DNA from: JAGWBD01 sp965220615
GTDB lineage: Bacteria > Chloroflexota > Anaerolineae > Aggregatilineales > Phototrophicaceae
NCBI GenBank assembly: GCA_965220615.1
Contig: CBDCQL010000001.1
Location: 248,001 to 312,000, forward strand
DNA length: 64,000 nt
Direction: 5' to 3'
Numbering within the stretch: position 1 is the first letter of the stretch; each line of letters opens with the position of its first letter. A program made the translations under genes and the position numbers. Shown piece after piece: positions 49,937 through 58,668 of this stretch. Below the pieces are notes generated by a model. The model was not told the origin of the DNA. It saw only the letters and a program-made list of their open reading frames with translations, and made no database searches.

Positions 49937-51964
49937 GTGTATTGTGTCTTGTGTGCCCCCCCCCGCACACGCTGCGTTCAATCGACCCTGGCCCTGCTGA
50001 TCGGCGTCATTCTGCTCTGCGCCGGCCCGGCCGCCGCCCAAAACAACCCAACGCCCGCCGACTGTGGCCTGCCGGCCGCGGGCACGATTGTCGCCAGCGC
50101 GACCTGGACGCTGGGCGCCGACTGTGACCAGACGGGCGAGCTTTTACCGACGTCCCCCTCTGTCGAGGAGCCCGGCTTCACGATCACCATCAACGGCGCG
50201 GGGCACACGATCAGGCTCGGCGCGGGGAACTGGGCTTTCATCAGCAGCTCGGACGCGAGACACGAGATCAACCTGAACAACGTCACCATCGACGGACAAT
50301 TCAATCAACGCCCGCTGATCCTGTCCGCCGACGGTACGCTGAACGCGCGCGAGGTGACCTTTACGCAAGGGCACACTGGCGTCCTTGTCATGGCCGGCAC
50401 GCTCTCACTGAACGACGTCCTGTTTGACAACAACGTGTCCACCGGCGCGGGTTTTGGCACGAATGGCCTGCTGAACGTGTCCGCGAATTCCAGCGCCACC
50501 CTGAACGACGTCGTGTTTCGCCACAATCGCCTCGGTGGCGTGGTCGTGTATCAGGGCGGGACGCTGACGACCACCGGCTGCCTGGGCTTTTCCGGCAACT
50601 ACGCCTACAACGTGGTCCACAGTGGCGTGTGGAGCGGCGGGGGCGTCTGGAACGACAGCAGCACGGGACCCTGCAGCGACGGGATTGGCAACAGGGGCCA
50701 GGCACAACTGCCGCCGCCGGCGCTGCTGTCCTGCGGCATGCCGCAGAGCGGGCTGATTGACAGCGACGCGACCTGGACGCTGCGGTCCGATTGCGAGGGC
50801 GTCGGCAGTACAAGACTGGCGGAAGGAGTGCACGTCAGGATAAACGGCAATGGCCATCGCATCGCCGGCCCGGCGGGCGGTCACGCCATCATCTCGGCAG
50901 GCGGAGGCGGCTCGCTCACGCTGGACAATCTCATCATGGAACGGGTGCGGCTGACAAATTTCGACGGCGAGTTGACGGTGACCCGCTCGGAGTTCCGCGG
51001 AGCGACGCAACTCGGGCTGATTAACTATGGCAGCGCCAGCTTCAGCAACATGCTGTTCGAGGGCAACAGCTCGCCCGCCTTCGCCAGTTTGCTGTACAGC
51101 CGCAAATTCTGGAACGACAGCGTGTCCAGCTTTCGCGACGTCATTTTTCGCAACAACACGGGCGGCAACGCCATGCTCAGGGTGCTCCTTGCCGACGCCA
51201 CGCTGAACCTGGATGGCTGCATCATCCTTGAGGGCAACCAGCAGCCCGATATCGAGGTAGCGAGCGGCGCTACCCTGAATGATAATCGCACCAGTTGCGG
51301 CGACTCGCCCAACGTCGGCCCGACGACGCCGGAATCCGACAACCCGCATACGGACAATACCCCGGCAAGCAGCCTGCCCCCAAACTGCTTCCAGCGCCTG
51401 GGCGCCATCGGCCTCATCTGCCGCGTCATGAAGGAACCCGGCCCCACCATTGAGGTCTGGGGCGTGACGCCGGACAGTCGCGGCTTCTTCATCCTTGAGT
51501 TCAGGCAGTCGCAGGTCGACGCGGTACACCCCGAGGGCCTCGTCGCCTGCTCCGCTGACGGCCGCGTCGCCGCGCACGTCCACGCTGACCGCAACATCAC
51601 CATTTCCATGGGTCCGAGCCCGGAGGGCAAGACCCACCACGTCACCCTGCGGAACAATCTCAACGACCACGTCATCGGCACCGTCGACACCTTCAGCGGC
51701 CGGCCCTGCGACCCCGCCTCCCTGCTGCCTCCAGGCCCCACGCCTACCACGCCGGCGTTGGCCCGCTTCGTCACGCCACAGGCGCCGCGCCCGGACGGCT
51801 CCCTCGTGCACGTCGTGCGGGAGGGCGATACGCTGTGGGCTATCGCCGAAGCCTACGACATCATGTATCCGCATGAGATCGTCGAGCGCAATGGCCTGGG
51901 CGATAATGGCCGCTGGCTGGTGCCGGGACAGGAGCTGCTGATCCACGACCGCGACGGGAACTGA
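49937..51964 (+). CDS. Secreted beta-helix protein with LysM domain
   Basis: This protein of about 675 residues has a Sec signal peptide with core LALLIGVILLCAGPAAAQ. Two stretches of parallel beta-helix-like repeats follow; TITINGAGHTIRL, LNNVTIDG and FRHNRLGGVVV are typical rungs. A Pro/Thr linker leads to a C-terminal LysM domain (HVVREGDTLWAIAEAYDI, ending in LVPGQELLIHD) that binds peptidoglycan or chitin-like glycans. The frame is open from a TTG at 49910, but that overlaps the -10 box. The GTG at 49937 is a compromise. A run of nine C at 49956-49964 lies between the start and the signal core, so the start frame is uncertain. Confidence 0.7.
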   Translation: MYCVLCAPPRTRCVQSTLALLIGVILLCAGPAAAQNNPTPADCGLPAAGTIVASATWTLGADCDQTGELLPTSPSVEEPGFTITINGAGHTIRLGAGNWAFISSSDARHEINLNNVTIDGQFNQRPLILSADGTLNAREVTFTQGHTGVLVMAGTLSLNDVLFDNNVSTGAGFGTNGLLNVSANSSATLNDVVFRHNRLGGVVVYQGGTLTTTGCLGFSGNYAYNVVHSGVWSGGGVWNDSSTGPCSDGIGNRGQAQLPPPALLSCGMPQSGLIDSDATWTLRSDCEGVGSTRLAEGVHVRINGNGHRIAGPAGGHAIISAGGGGSLTLDNLIMERVRLTNFDGELTVTRSEFRGATQLGLINYGSASFSNMLFEGNSSPAFASLLYSRKFWNDSVSSFRDVIFRNNTGGNAMLRVLLADATLNLDGCIILEGNQQPDIEVASGATLNDNRTSCGDSPNVGPTTPESDNPHTDNTPASSLPPNCFQRLGAIGLICRVMKEPGPTIEVWGVTPDSRGFFILEFRQSQVDAVHPEGLVACSADGRVAAHVHADRNITISMGPSPEGKTHHVTLRNNLNDHVIGTVDTFSGRPCDPASLLPPGPTPTTPALARFVTPQAPRPDGSLVHVVREGDTLWAIAEAYDIMYPHEIVERNGLGDNGRWLVPGQELLIHDRDGN

Positions 51965-52038
51965 TGGGACACCGGCGCGGGTCGGAGACCGGGCCACAGC
52001 ACGCGGCCTGATTCGATGCGCATTGCGCGCGCCCAGAC

Positions 52039-52044
52039 TATAAT
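52039..52044 (+). promoter_or_regulatory. -10 box of the ABC importer operon
   Basis: A perfect TATAAT, 75 nt before the first binding-protein gene, in a leader with AGGAGG just before the start codon. No -35 box is convincing. Confidence 0.5.
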
Positions 52045-52118
52045 GAAGGGTGCCGGCGTTGGCCCGCGCAGCAGGATCGGGCCACACGCCAAAAAGTGAT
52101 GAGCCAGGAGGAATTCTC

Positions 52119-53444
52119 ATGATTCGCAAGCTGATTTTTGTGCTGCTGACGGGCGCGCTCGTCCTCGCGCCGGCAGCGCTGGCCCAGGACGCGGTCGATA
52201 TTTCGATTCTGCAGTGGAGCCATTTTGTGCCCCGTTACGACGAATGGTTTGACGGCTGGGCAGTGGACTGGGGTGGCGAGAACGGCGCCAACGTGACCGT
52301 CGACCACGTATCCGTCGGCGAGTTGCCGGCCGCTCTCTCCGCGGCCATCGACGCCGGTGAAGGCCACACCCTGATCGAGATGGCTTTCCCGCCCGCGGCT
52401 TTCATCGAAGGCCTGCACCCGCTCAACGACGTCAACGCAGCGGCCGCTGAAGCGCATGGCGAACGCACCTCCAACTGCCAGGCGACCAGCTATCTGCCGC
52501 TGGCCGACACCTACTACGGCTTTACCCACGGCTACATTCCGGACCCCGGCGACTACCAGGCCAGCCTGTGGGAGCAGGCGGGCTTGCCGGACGGCCCCTC
52601 CACCTGGCAGGAGCTGTATGACGGCGGGGTATACATCAAGGACAACCTCGGTGTGCCGCTCGGCCTCGGCCTGAGCCCCGAGCTGGACAGCCGCATGGCC
52701 ACGCGCGCCGCCATCTGGTCCTGGGGCGGCAGTGTGCAGGACGAGAACGAAAACGTCGTGCTCAACTCGCCCGAGACCATTGAGGCCGTCAAGTTCTTCG
52801 CGCAGTTGCAAAACGACGCCATGACCGAGGAAGTCTTCGCCTGGACTCCTTCCTCCAACAACCAGGGTCTGATCGCCGGCGAGTTGAGCTACATCCTCAA
52901 TTCCATTTCGGCCTTCCGCAGTCTGCAGAAGATCGACCCCGACGCCGCGGCGGACATCAAGTTTGTGCCGGCGCTGGAAGGACCGGCCGGCGCCTTCGCC
53001 AGCAGCCACGTGTGGCAGATTTACGTCATCCCGAAATACGTCGAGGGCGATGAGCTGGAACTGGCCAAGAAGTTCATTCTCGACCACACGGCCATTTACA
53101 ACGACGCCGTCTACAACTCCGAACTCTACAACTTCCCCTGCTACCCGAGCACGGTGCCGGAACTGGACGGCTGGCTGGAGGAAGACCCCTTCGGCTCCAA
53201 CCCGCCCGACAAGCTGGAAGTGCTGAAGACGGTCAATGACTGGTCGGTCTACATCGGTTACCCCGGAACGGCCAACCCGGCCGTCATGCAGCTCTTCGCC
53301 GAGAACGTCGTCGTCAACATGGTGGCCAGCGTGGCCCTGGGCGAAAAGAGCGCCGAGGACGCCGTGGCCGAGGCCCATGAATACGCCGAGGCGGTCTACG
53401 CCGAATGGCGCTCCAAGGGACTGGTTGGCGGCGGCGACGGCTAG
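52119..53444 (+). CDS. Sugar ABC importer substrate-binding protein, copy 1
   Basis: This 441-residue family 1 extracellular solute-binding protein (MalE/UgpB type) has a Sec signal ending in APAALAQ. There is no lipobox cysteine, so it is not a lipoprotein. Family landmarks are ILQWSHFVPRYDEWFDGW, VDHVSVGELPAALSAAIDAGEGHTLIE, a GVPLGLGLSPELDS segment and a conserved ELYNFPCYP near the C-terminal hinge. It is the first of three tandem paralogs. The ribosome binding site is AGGAGG, stronger than those of the other copies. A terminator follows at 53574. Confidence 0.88.
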   Translation: MIRKLIFVLLTGALVLAPAALAQDAVDISILQWSHFVPRYDEWFDGWAVDWGGENGANVTVDHVSVGELPAALSAAIDAGEGHTLIEMAFPPAAFIEGLHPLNDVNAAAAEAHGERTSNCQATSYLPLADTYYGFTHGYIPDPGDYQASLWEQAGLPDGPSTWQELYDGGVYIKDNLGVPLGLGLSPELDSRMATRAAIWSWGGSVQDENENVVLNSPETIEAVKFFAQLQNDAMTEEVFAWTPSSNNQGLIAGELSYILNSISAFRSLQKIDPDAAADIKFVPALEGPAGAFASSHVWQIYVIPKYVEGDELELAKKFILDHTAIYNDAVYNSELYNFPCYPSTVPELDGWLEEDPFGSNPPDKLEVLKTVNDWSVYIGYPGTANPAVMQLFAENVVVNMVASVALGEKSAEDAVAEAHEYAEAVYAEWRSKGLVGGGDG

Positions 53445-53457
53445 ACGGATGATGCAG

Positions 53458-53478
53458 GGGCGACATACCGTGTCGCCC
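53458..53478. repeat. Palindrome family A
   Basis: Arms GGGCGACA and TGTCGCCC around TACCG (8-bp stem), preceded by GCAGG. The outer bases extend to CAGGG and CCCTG. Confidence 0.85.
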
Positions 53479-53500
53479 CTGCGCGACATGACGACAGGGC
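53479..53500 (+). repeat. Linker 2 of the repeat module
   Basis: CTGCGCGACATGACGACAG followed by GGC. It joins the A copy at 53458 to the B copy at 53501. Confidence 0.8.
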
Positions 53501-53521
53501 GGGCGATTCGATAAATCGCCC
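53501..53521. repeat. Palindrome family B
   Basis: Arms GGGCGATTC and AAATCGCCC around GAT, with one mismatch in the left arm. Confidence 0.85.
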
Positions 53522-53573
53522 CTGCAGTTGTGGTGTTACGTACGGCGCCACCAGACATAACCTGCGCAACGGC

Positions 53574-53611
53574 GGGGACGGGCCTTACTGCCCGTCCCCC
53601 TTTTTTCTTTT
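53574..53611 (+). terminator. Rho-independent terminator after binding protein 1
   Basis: A 10-bp stem GGGGACGGGC (53574-53583) with GCCCGTCCCC (53590-53599), 6-nt loop, then a T-rich run TTTTTTCTTTT (601-611). This should end the transcript of the first binding protein. The other importer genes would then need read-through or separate promoters. Confidence 0.85.
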
Positions 53612-53760
53612 CCCTGGTCCCGGCTGCAGGCGCGGGACTCGCAATCATTGACCCCATGTTGTAAAGATTAAGTGTTGCTTGCAGATAAACCCGACCATCG
53701 TTCCCTGTGGCGTATGGCCGGTTCTGTAAGCGCTGCGACAGCGTTTATCGGGAGAGTCTC

Positions 53761-55086
53761 ATGAATCGCTTTGGAATTCTGATGCTGGTGGCAAGTCTGT
53801 TGGTGGCGGCGCCGACCCTGGCCCAGGACGACGTGAATATCACCATCCTGCAATGGAGCCACTTTGTGCCCACTCATGATCAATGGTTTGACGCCTGGGC
53901 AGAAGAATGGGGCGAGGCCAACAACGTCGGCGTTCGCGTCGATCACGTCGACATCGAGCAGATTCCGCAGACCCTGTCGGCCTCCATCAGCGCCGGTGAC
54001 GGCCACAGCATTTACGAGATGATCGTGCCGGCTTTCGCCTTCGTTCAGGGCCTGCACCCGCTGAACGACATCAACGCCGCGGCGGTGGAAGCCCATGGCG
54101 CGCCGGCGGAGACTTGCCCGGATGGCAGCTATCTGGCCATCGCCGACATGTATTTCGGTTTCGCCCACGGTTACCTGCCAGGGCCGGGACATTACGTGAA
54201 GAGCCTCTGGGAAGCGGCGGGCTACCCCGAGGGCCCCACCACCTGGCAGGACCTGCTGGAGGGCGGTCGGGCCATTTACGAAAGCAGCGGGGTGCCGGTC
54301 GGCATGGGTATCAGTCCCGAGCCGGACAGCCAGGCGGGCATTCTGGCGGCGATCTGGTCCTTTGGCGGCAGCATTCAGGACGAGGACGAGAACGTCGTGT
54401 TCAATTCGCCGGAGACGATCGAGGCAGTCAACTACTACGCGCAACTGTATCGCGAGGCCATGACCCCCGAAGTGCTGGCCTGGTCACCGGCCTCCGACAA
54501 CCAGGCGCTCATCGCCGGTGAAGCCAGTTACATCCTGAACCCCATTTCAGCCTATCGCACCCTGCAGCACATCAACCCCGAGGCGGCGGCGGACATCGGG
54601 CTGGCGCCGGCGCTGGCCGGCCCGGCCGGCCCGATTGCCAGCACGCACGGCTGGCTGACCTACATCATCCCAACATACGTTCAGGGCGACGAACTGGAGG
54701 CCGCCAAACAATTCATCCTGGACCACACAGCCAACTATCGCGATGCCGTGCTGAATTCGGCGCTCTACAATTTCCCCTGTTTTCCCTCCACGGTGCCGGA
54801 CCTGCAGACCCTGCTGGAGAACGACCCCTTCGGCTCGGTACCGGCGGACAAGCTGACCGTGCTGAGCCGCGCCGATGAGTGGTCCGTCTTCCCCGGCTAT
54901 CCGGGCCCGTCGAACCCCGCCGTGCTGCAATTCTTCAGCGAGAACTGGCTGGCCAACGTCGTGGCCAGTGTGGCGCTGGGCGAGAGGACGGCGGAGGATG
55001 CCGTGGCCGAGGCCCACGCCCGCGCCGAAGTCATCTTTGAGGAGTGGCGCGCGCTGGGTCTGGTCGGCGGCGGCGAAAGCCAGTAG
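53761..55086 (+). CDS. Sugar ABC importer substrate-binding protein, copy 2
   Basis: This 441-residue paralog of copy 1 has Sec signal APTLAQ and no lipobox. The same core blocks are kept (ILQWSHFVPTHDQWFDAW, ALYNFPCFPSTVP, VASVALGERTAEDAVAEAHARAE), but binding-site loops have diverged. That suggests altered substrate preference or affinity. The ATG is preceded by GGGAGAGTCTC. It is separated from copy 1 by a terminator and repeat cluster of 316 nt, so it probably has its own promoter. Confidence 0.87.
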   Translation: MNRFGILMLVASLLVAAPTLAQDDVNITILQWSHFVPTHDQWFDAWAEEWGEANNVGVRVDHVDIEQIPQTLSASISAGDGHSIYEMIVPAFAFVQGLHPLNDINAAAVEAHGAPAETCPDGSYLAIADMYFGFAHGYLPGPGHYVKSLWEAAGYPEGPTTWQDLLEGGRAIYESSGVPVGMGISPEPDSQAGILAAIWSFGGSIQDEDENVVFNSPETIEAVNYYAQLYREAMTPEVLAWSPASDNQALIAGEASYILNPISAYRTLQHINPEAAADIGLAPALAGPAGPIASTHGWLTYIIPTYVQGDELEAAKQFILDHTANYRDAVLNSALYNFPCFPSTVPDLQTLLENDPFGSVPADKLTVLSRADEWSVFPGYPGPSNPAVLQFFSENWLANVVASVALGERTAEDAVAEAHARAEVIFEEWRALGLVGGGESQ

Positions 55087-55113
55087 TACCCGCAGGCGAC
55101 ATGGTGTAGCTAC

Positions 55114-55134
55114 GGGCGACATGATATGTCGCCC
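55114..55134. repeat. Palindrome family A
   Basis: Perfect arms GGGCGACAT and ATGTCGCCC with centre GAT, 27 nt after the stop of copy 2. A truncated A-like sequence (GGCGACATGGTGTAGC) lies just before it. Confidence 0.9.
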
Positions 55135-55158
55135 GTACAGCGCTGACGGGAGAATGCC

Positions 55159-56487
55159 GTGATTCACAGGACCGCCATCGCGCTGGCGACGTGTTTGTTG
55201 ATGCTGGCGCCGACCGCCCTGGCCCAGGAGCAGGTGGAGCTCTCCATCCTGCAATGGAGCCATTTCGTGCCCGAACACGACCCCTGGTTCGACGCCTGGG
55301 CGGCGGACTGGGGCGCGCAGCACGGCGCGCGGGTGCGCGTCGACCACATCAACTTCCAGCAGATTCCGCAGGCGCTGGCGGGCGCCATCGATGCCGGCGA
55401 GGGTCACAGCCTGATCCAGTTGCTGACGCCCGGCGCCGCCTGGGTGGAGGGTCTCCACCCGCTCAACGACGTCAACGCCGCCGCCGCCGCGACGTTTGGC
55501 GAGCGTGTGTCGACCTGCGCCAGGGCCAGCTATTTGCCGGCGGTCGATACCTGGTTCAGCTTCGCGCTTGGCTACCTGCCGGGACCGGGCAACTATCAGC
55601 AGGGCCTGTGGGCCGCGGCGGGCCTGCCGCAGGGGCCGACCACCTGGCAGGAGCTATACGAGACCGGCAGGACGATATACGCAGAGGCGGGCGTGCCCCT
55701 GGGTCTGGGCCTGAGCCCGGAAGTGGACAGCCAGGCGGCCGTCTACTCGGCGCTCTGGTCCTTTGGCGGCAGCGTGCAGGACGAAGATGAGCAGGTGGTG
55801 TTGAACTCGCCGGAGACCGTCGCCGCCGTACGCTTTCTGGCGCAAATGCAGCGCGAGGCGATGAGCGCCGAAGTCTTCGGCTGGACGCCTGCCTCCAACA
55901 ATCAGGCGCTCATCGCCGGCGAGGTCAGCTACATCATCAATCCGGTCTCAGCCTACCGCAGCCTGCAGAAGATCGACCCCGAGGCGGCGGCGGACATTCA
56001 CTTCACGCCGGCGCTGGCGGGGCCTGGCGGCGCGTACGCCGGAACCAATGGCGTTCTGGCATACGTCATCCCGCGCTACGTCGAGGGCCGAGAACTGGAA
56101 CTGGCCAGGAAGTTCCTGCTGGACCACGCCGGCGATTACGGCGACGCGGTCTGGCATTCCGAACTGTACAGCTTCCCCTGCTACCCGGCCACGGCGCCGC
56201 AACTGGACGCCTGGCTGGACAGTGATCCTTTCGGCTCGCAGCCGGCGGACAAGCTGGCCGTCCTGAAGGGGGCCGGCGAATGGACCGCCTACGTGGGTCA
56301 TCCTGGCCCGGCCAACCCGGCGGTGGCCCAGTTCTTCGCGGAGAACCACCTGGTTAACATGGTGGCGCGCGTGGCGCTGGGTGAAGTGACGGCGGAACAG
56401 GCCGTCGCCGAAGCCCACGCCCGCGCCGAAGCGATCTTCGACGCATGGCGCGCGAAGGGTCTGGTCGGCAGCGGCGCAGGCCAGTAG
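55159..56487 (+). CDS. Sugar ABC importer substrate-binding protein, copy 3
   Basis: This 442-residue third paralog has GTG start and signal sequence APTALAQ. It shares ILQWSHFVPEHDPWFDAW, the SELYSFPCYPATAP hinge block and the C-terminal VARVALGEVTAEQAVAEAHARAE. It is closer to copy 1 in several loops (SLQKIDPEAAADI) and to copy 2 in its tail. The palindrome at 55114 lies 24 nt upstream of its start. The single ABC ATPase and permease pair downstream presumably serve all three binding proteins. Confidence 0.87.
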   Translation: MIHRTAIALATCLLMLAPTALAQEQVELSILQWSHFVPEHDPWFDAWAADWGAQHGARVRVDHINFQQIPQALAGAIDAGEGHSLIQLLTPGAAWVEGLHPLNDVNAAAAATFGERVSTCARASYLPAVDTWFSFALGYLPGPGNYQQGLWAAAGLPQGPTTWQELYETGRTIYAEAGVPLGLGLSPEVDSQAAVYSALWSFGGSVQDEDEQVVLNSPETVAAVRFLAQMQREAMSAEVFGWTPASNNQALIAGEVSYIINPVSAYRSLQKIDPEAAADIHFTPALAGPGGAYAGTNGVLAYVIPRYVEGRELELARKFLLDHAGDYGDAVWHSELYSFPCYPATAPQLDAWLDSDPFGSQPADKLAVLKGAGEWTAYVGHPGPANPAVAQFFAENHLVNMVARVALGEVTAEQAVAEAHARAEAIFDAWRAKGLVGSGAGQ

Positions 56488-56506
56488 TACCCGCGGGCGA
56501 CGTAGC

Positions 56507-56527
56507 GGGCGACATGGTATGTCGCCC
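56507..56527. repeat. Palindrome family A
   Basis: Perfect arms GGGCGACAT and ATGTCGCCC with centre GGT, 19 nt after the stop of copy 3. Confidence 0.9.
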
Positions 56528-56540
56528 GTACATCACCGGT

Positions 56541-56578
56541 GGCAGGGGTAGCGAGGGCCCCGGCCCGAAGCATCCCGC
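56541..56578 (-). repeat. Linker 1 of the repeat module, inverted
   Basis: The minus strand reads GGGATGCTTCGGGCCGGGG then CCCTCGCTACCCCTGCC. Orientation is reversed relative to the other copies, as is the adjoining B palindrome. Confidence 0.75.
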
Positions 56579-56579
56579 A

Positions 56580-56602
56580 GGGACGATTTGTCAATTTCGC
56601 CC
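56580..56602. repeat. Palindrome family B, diverged and inverted
   Basis: 23-nt form with GGGACGATT and AATTTCGCCC around TGTC. It is followed by an inverted linker 2 and half an A palindrome. Confidence 0.65.
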
Positions 56603-56626
56603 GCCCTGTCGTCACGTCGCCCCTGC
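56603..56626 (-). repeat. Linker 2 with truncated A arm, inverted
   Basis: The minus strand reads a half A arm (GCAGGGGCGAC) then GTGACGACAGGGC. This keeps the module order when read on the minus strand. Confidence 0.65.
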
Positions 56627-56650
56627 TGGCAGCCGCGCCGGCGACGGGAC

Positions 56651-56656
56651 TATAAT
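56651..56656 (+). promoter_or_regulatory. -10 box for the ABC ATPase and permeases
   Basis: A perfect TATAAT, 28 nt before the ATPase ATG, directly behind the inverted repeat module. The ATPase and permease genes can thus be transcribed separately from the binding proteins. Confidence 0.5.
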
Positions 56657-56683
56657 GGGGCGCGTTGGGCACAGGAATTCAGC

Positions 56684-57730
56684 ATGAGCGAAGTCAACCT
56701 GAAGGGCATCGTCAAGCGCTTTGGCGACGTGCAGGCCGTCGCCGGAGTGGACCTGCAAATCAACTCGGGCGAGTTTCTGGTGGTGCTGGGCCCTTCCGGA
56801 TGTGGCAAGACGACCTTGATGCGCACCATCGCCGGCCTGGAAAAGCCCGAAGAAGGACAGATCAACATCGGCGCGCGCGACGTGACGGCCTTGCCGCCGC
56901 GCAAGCGCGGCATCGCGATGGTCTTCCAGTCCTACGCCCTGTATCCGCACATGTCGGTGGCGGGCAACATCGGTTTTCCGCTGAAGGCCCAGGGGCGCTG
57001 CCCCGACCGTGCGGAGCGCGAGCAGCGCGTCTACCAGGCGGCGCAGATGGTCTCGATCGAGCACCTGCTGGACCGGCGGCCGCGGCAGCTCAGCGGCGGC
57101 GAGCGGCAGCGGGTGGCGATCGCGCGCGCCATCGTCTCGCAGCCGGAGGTGCTGTTGCTCGACGAGCCGCTCTCCAACCTCGACGCCAAGTTGCGCGCCT
57201 ATGCGCGCGACGAACTGAAGGGTTTCCAGCGCAAACTGGGGATCACGACCGTCTTCGTCACCCACGACCAGATCGAGGCCATGGGCCTGGGCGATCGCAT
57301 CGTGGTGATGCGTGACGGCCTCGTGCAACAGGTTGGCCCGCCCCAGGCCATCTATGACCGGCCGCAAAACACCTTTGTGGCCACCTTCCTCGGCTCGCCG
57401 GGGATGAACCTGCAACTGGTATCGGACCAGGTGCAGCGCGGTTTCCGGCCGGAACATCTGTTGCCCGTCGCCGAGTTGCCGCCCGGCGCGGCCCACGAGC
57501 CCTTCTCCTGGCGCGTCACGCGCGTGGAGAACCTTGGCTCGGACCGGCTGCTCTACGGCCACATCGCGGACTATCGCGGCGAGATGCAGTTGACCGTCTC
57601 GCGCCTTCCCAGCAACGTGACGATCGAGATACCGCTGGACACGGTCTGCGAATTCGGCGTCGCGCAGGACCAGTTGCACTTCTTCGATGTCGCCAGCGGC
57701 GAGCGCCTGGCGGAAGGGGCCGCCGCATGA
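56684..57730 (+). CDS. ABC importer ATPase (MsmX/UgpC/MalK type)
   Basis: This 348-residue ATPase has Walker A GPSGCGKTT, Q-loop VFQSYALYPHM, signature LSGGERQRVAIARAI, Walker B LLLDEPLSNLD and H-loop VTHDQ. A C-terminal TOBE/OB regulatory region is present, as in MalK-type proteins that energise sugar importers. The ATG follows AGGAATTCAGC. Its stop overlaps the first permease start (ATGA). It may also serve other importers in the genome, as MsmX does. Confidence 0.93.
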   Translation: MSEVNLKGIVKRFGDVQAVAGVDLQINSGEFLVVLGPSGCGKTTLMRTIAGLEKPEEGQINIGARDVTALPPRKRGIAMVFQSYALYPHMSVAGNIGFPLKAQGRCPDRAEREQRVYQAAQMVSIEHLLDRRPRQLSGGERQRVAIARAIVSQPEVLLLDEPLSNLDAKLRAYARDELKGFQRKLGITTVFVTHDQIEAMGLGDRIVVMRDGLVQQVGPPQAIYDRPQNTFVATFLGSPGMNLQLVSDQVQRGFRPEHLLPVAELPPGAAHEPFSWRVTRVENLGSDRLLYGHIADYRGEMQLTVSRLPSNVTIEIPLDTVCEFGVAQDQLHFFDVASGERLAEGAAA

Positions 57731-58668
57731 ACGCGATCATGTCCCGCTGGATCGATGACAGCCGCCTGATGGGCATCGTGTTTCTGGCGCCCGCGACACT
57801 CTACATTGTGCTGCTGGTGGGCTTTCCATTCGTCACGGCGCTGCTCTTCAGCGTGAGCACGGCGACGGTCGGCGATGCCTCCTTCAACTACGTCGGCCTG
57901 CGCAACTTTGTCAACGTGTGGCAGACGCCCGCCTTTCGCGACGCGCTGGTCAACACCTTCTCCTTCACCGTGGTCGCCCAGATATGCACGATCATACTGG
58001 CCAACATTCTGGCGCAGTTGCTGACCACCCCGCTGCCGCAGCGCCGCAGCGGGCGCATTGGCATGTGGATCGCGCGGATGCTGCTCATTCTGCCCTGGGC
58101 CACGCCGCTGTCACTCTCGGTGGTCGGCTGGTTGTGGATGTTCGACTCCAAGTACAGCCCGATCGACTACATTTTTCGCGAACTCGCGCTGCTGGGCCCG
58201 GGCACGGTCTGGGGGCCGTCCAACAACCTGATCTGGCTGGGCAAGCCGCTGCTGGCCAAGGCCTCCATCATCTTCGTGCACGTCTGGCGCATGACGCCGC
58301 TGGCGACGGTCATCCTGATGGCCGGCCTGTCGTCCATCCCCACCGATTTGCTGGACCAGGCGGAGGTGGATGGCTCGCGTTACCTGCGCACGCTCTTTCA
58401 GGTGAAGCTGCCGCTGGTGATGCCGATCATGCTCATCTCGCTGCTTTTCGGCTTCATCTTCACCTTCGGCGATCTGACAGTGGTCTACATCCTCACGCGC
58501 GGCGGCCCGATCACCCACACGCTGACCCTGCCCATGTATTCCTTCCTGGTGGGCATCGACGGCGGCAACCTGGCCCAGGGCGCGGCGGTCTCGCTCTTCA
58601 TCTTTCCGGTGCTGCTGCTGGTGGCGGTCGTGCTCTTGCGCACGGCCAGCCGGGCGGAGATCCGCTGA
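57727..58668 (+). CDS. Sugar ABC importer permease 1 (MalF type)
   Basis: This 313-residue permease has six main hydrophobic segments, starting with FLAPATLYIVLLVGFPFVTALLFSV. The cytoplasmic EAA loop is LLDQAEVDGSRYLRTLFQVKLPLVMP, and PTDLLDQAEVDG fits the MalF/UgpA subgroup. It forms a heterodimer with permease 2. Start and stop overlap the neighbouring genes, so ATPase and permeases are translated together. Confidence 0.92.
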   Translation: MNAIMSRWIDDSRLMGIVFLAPATLYIVLLVGFPFVTALLFSVSTATVGDASFNYVGLRNFVNVWQTPAFRDALVNTFSFTVVAQICTIILANILAQLLTTPLPQRRSGRIGMWIARMLLILPWATPLSLSVVGWLWMFDSKYSPIDYIFRELALLGPGTVWGPSNNLIWLGKPLLAKASIIFVHVWRMTPLATVILMAGLSSIPTDLLDQAEVDGSRYLRTLFQVKLPLVMPIMLISLLFGFIFTFGDLTVVYILTRGGPITHTLTLPMYSFLVGIDGGNLAQGAAVSLFIFPVLLLVAVVLLRTASRAEIR

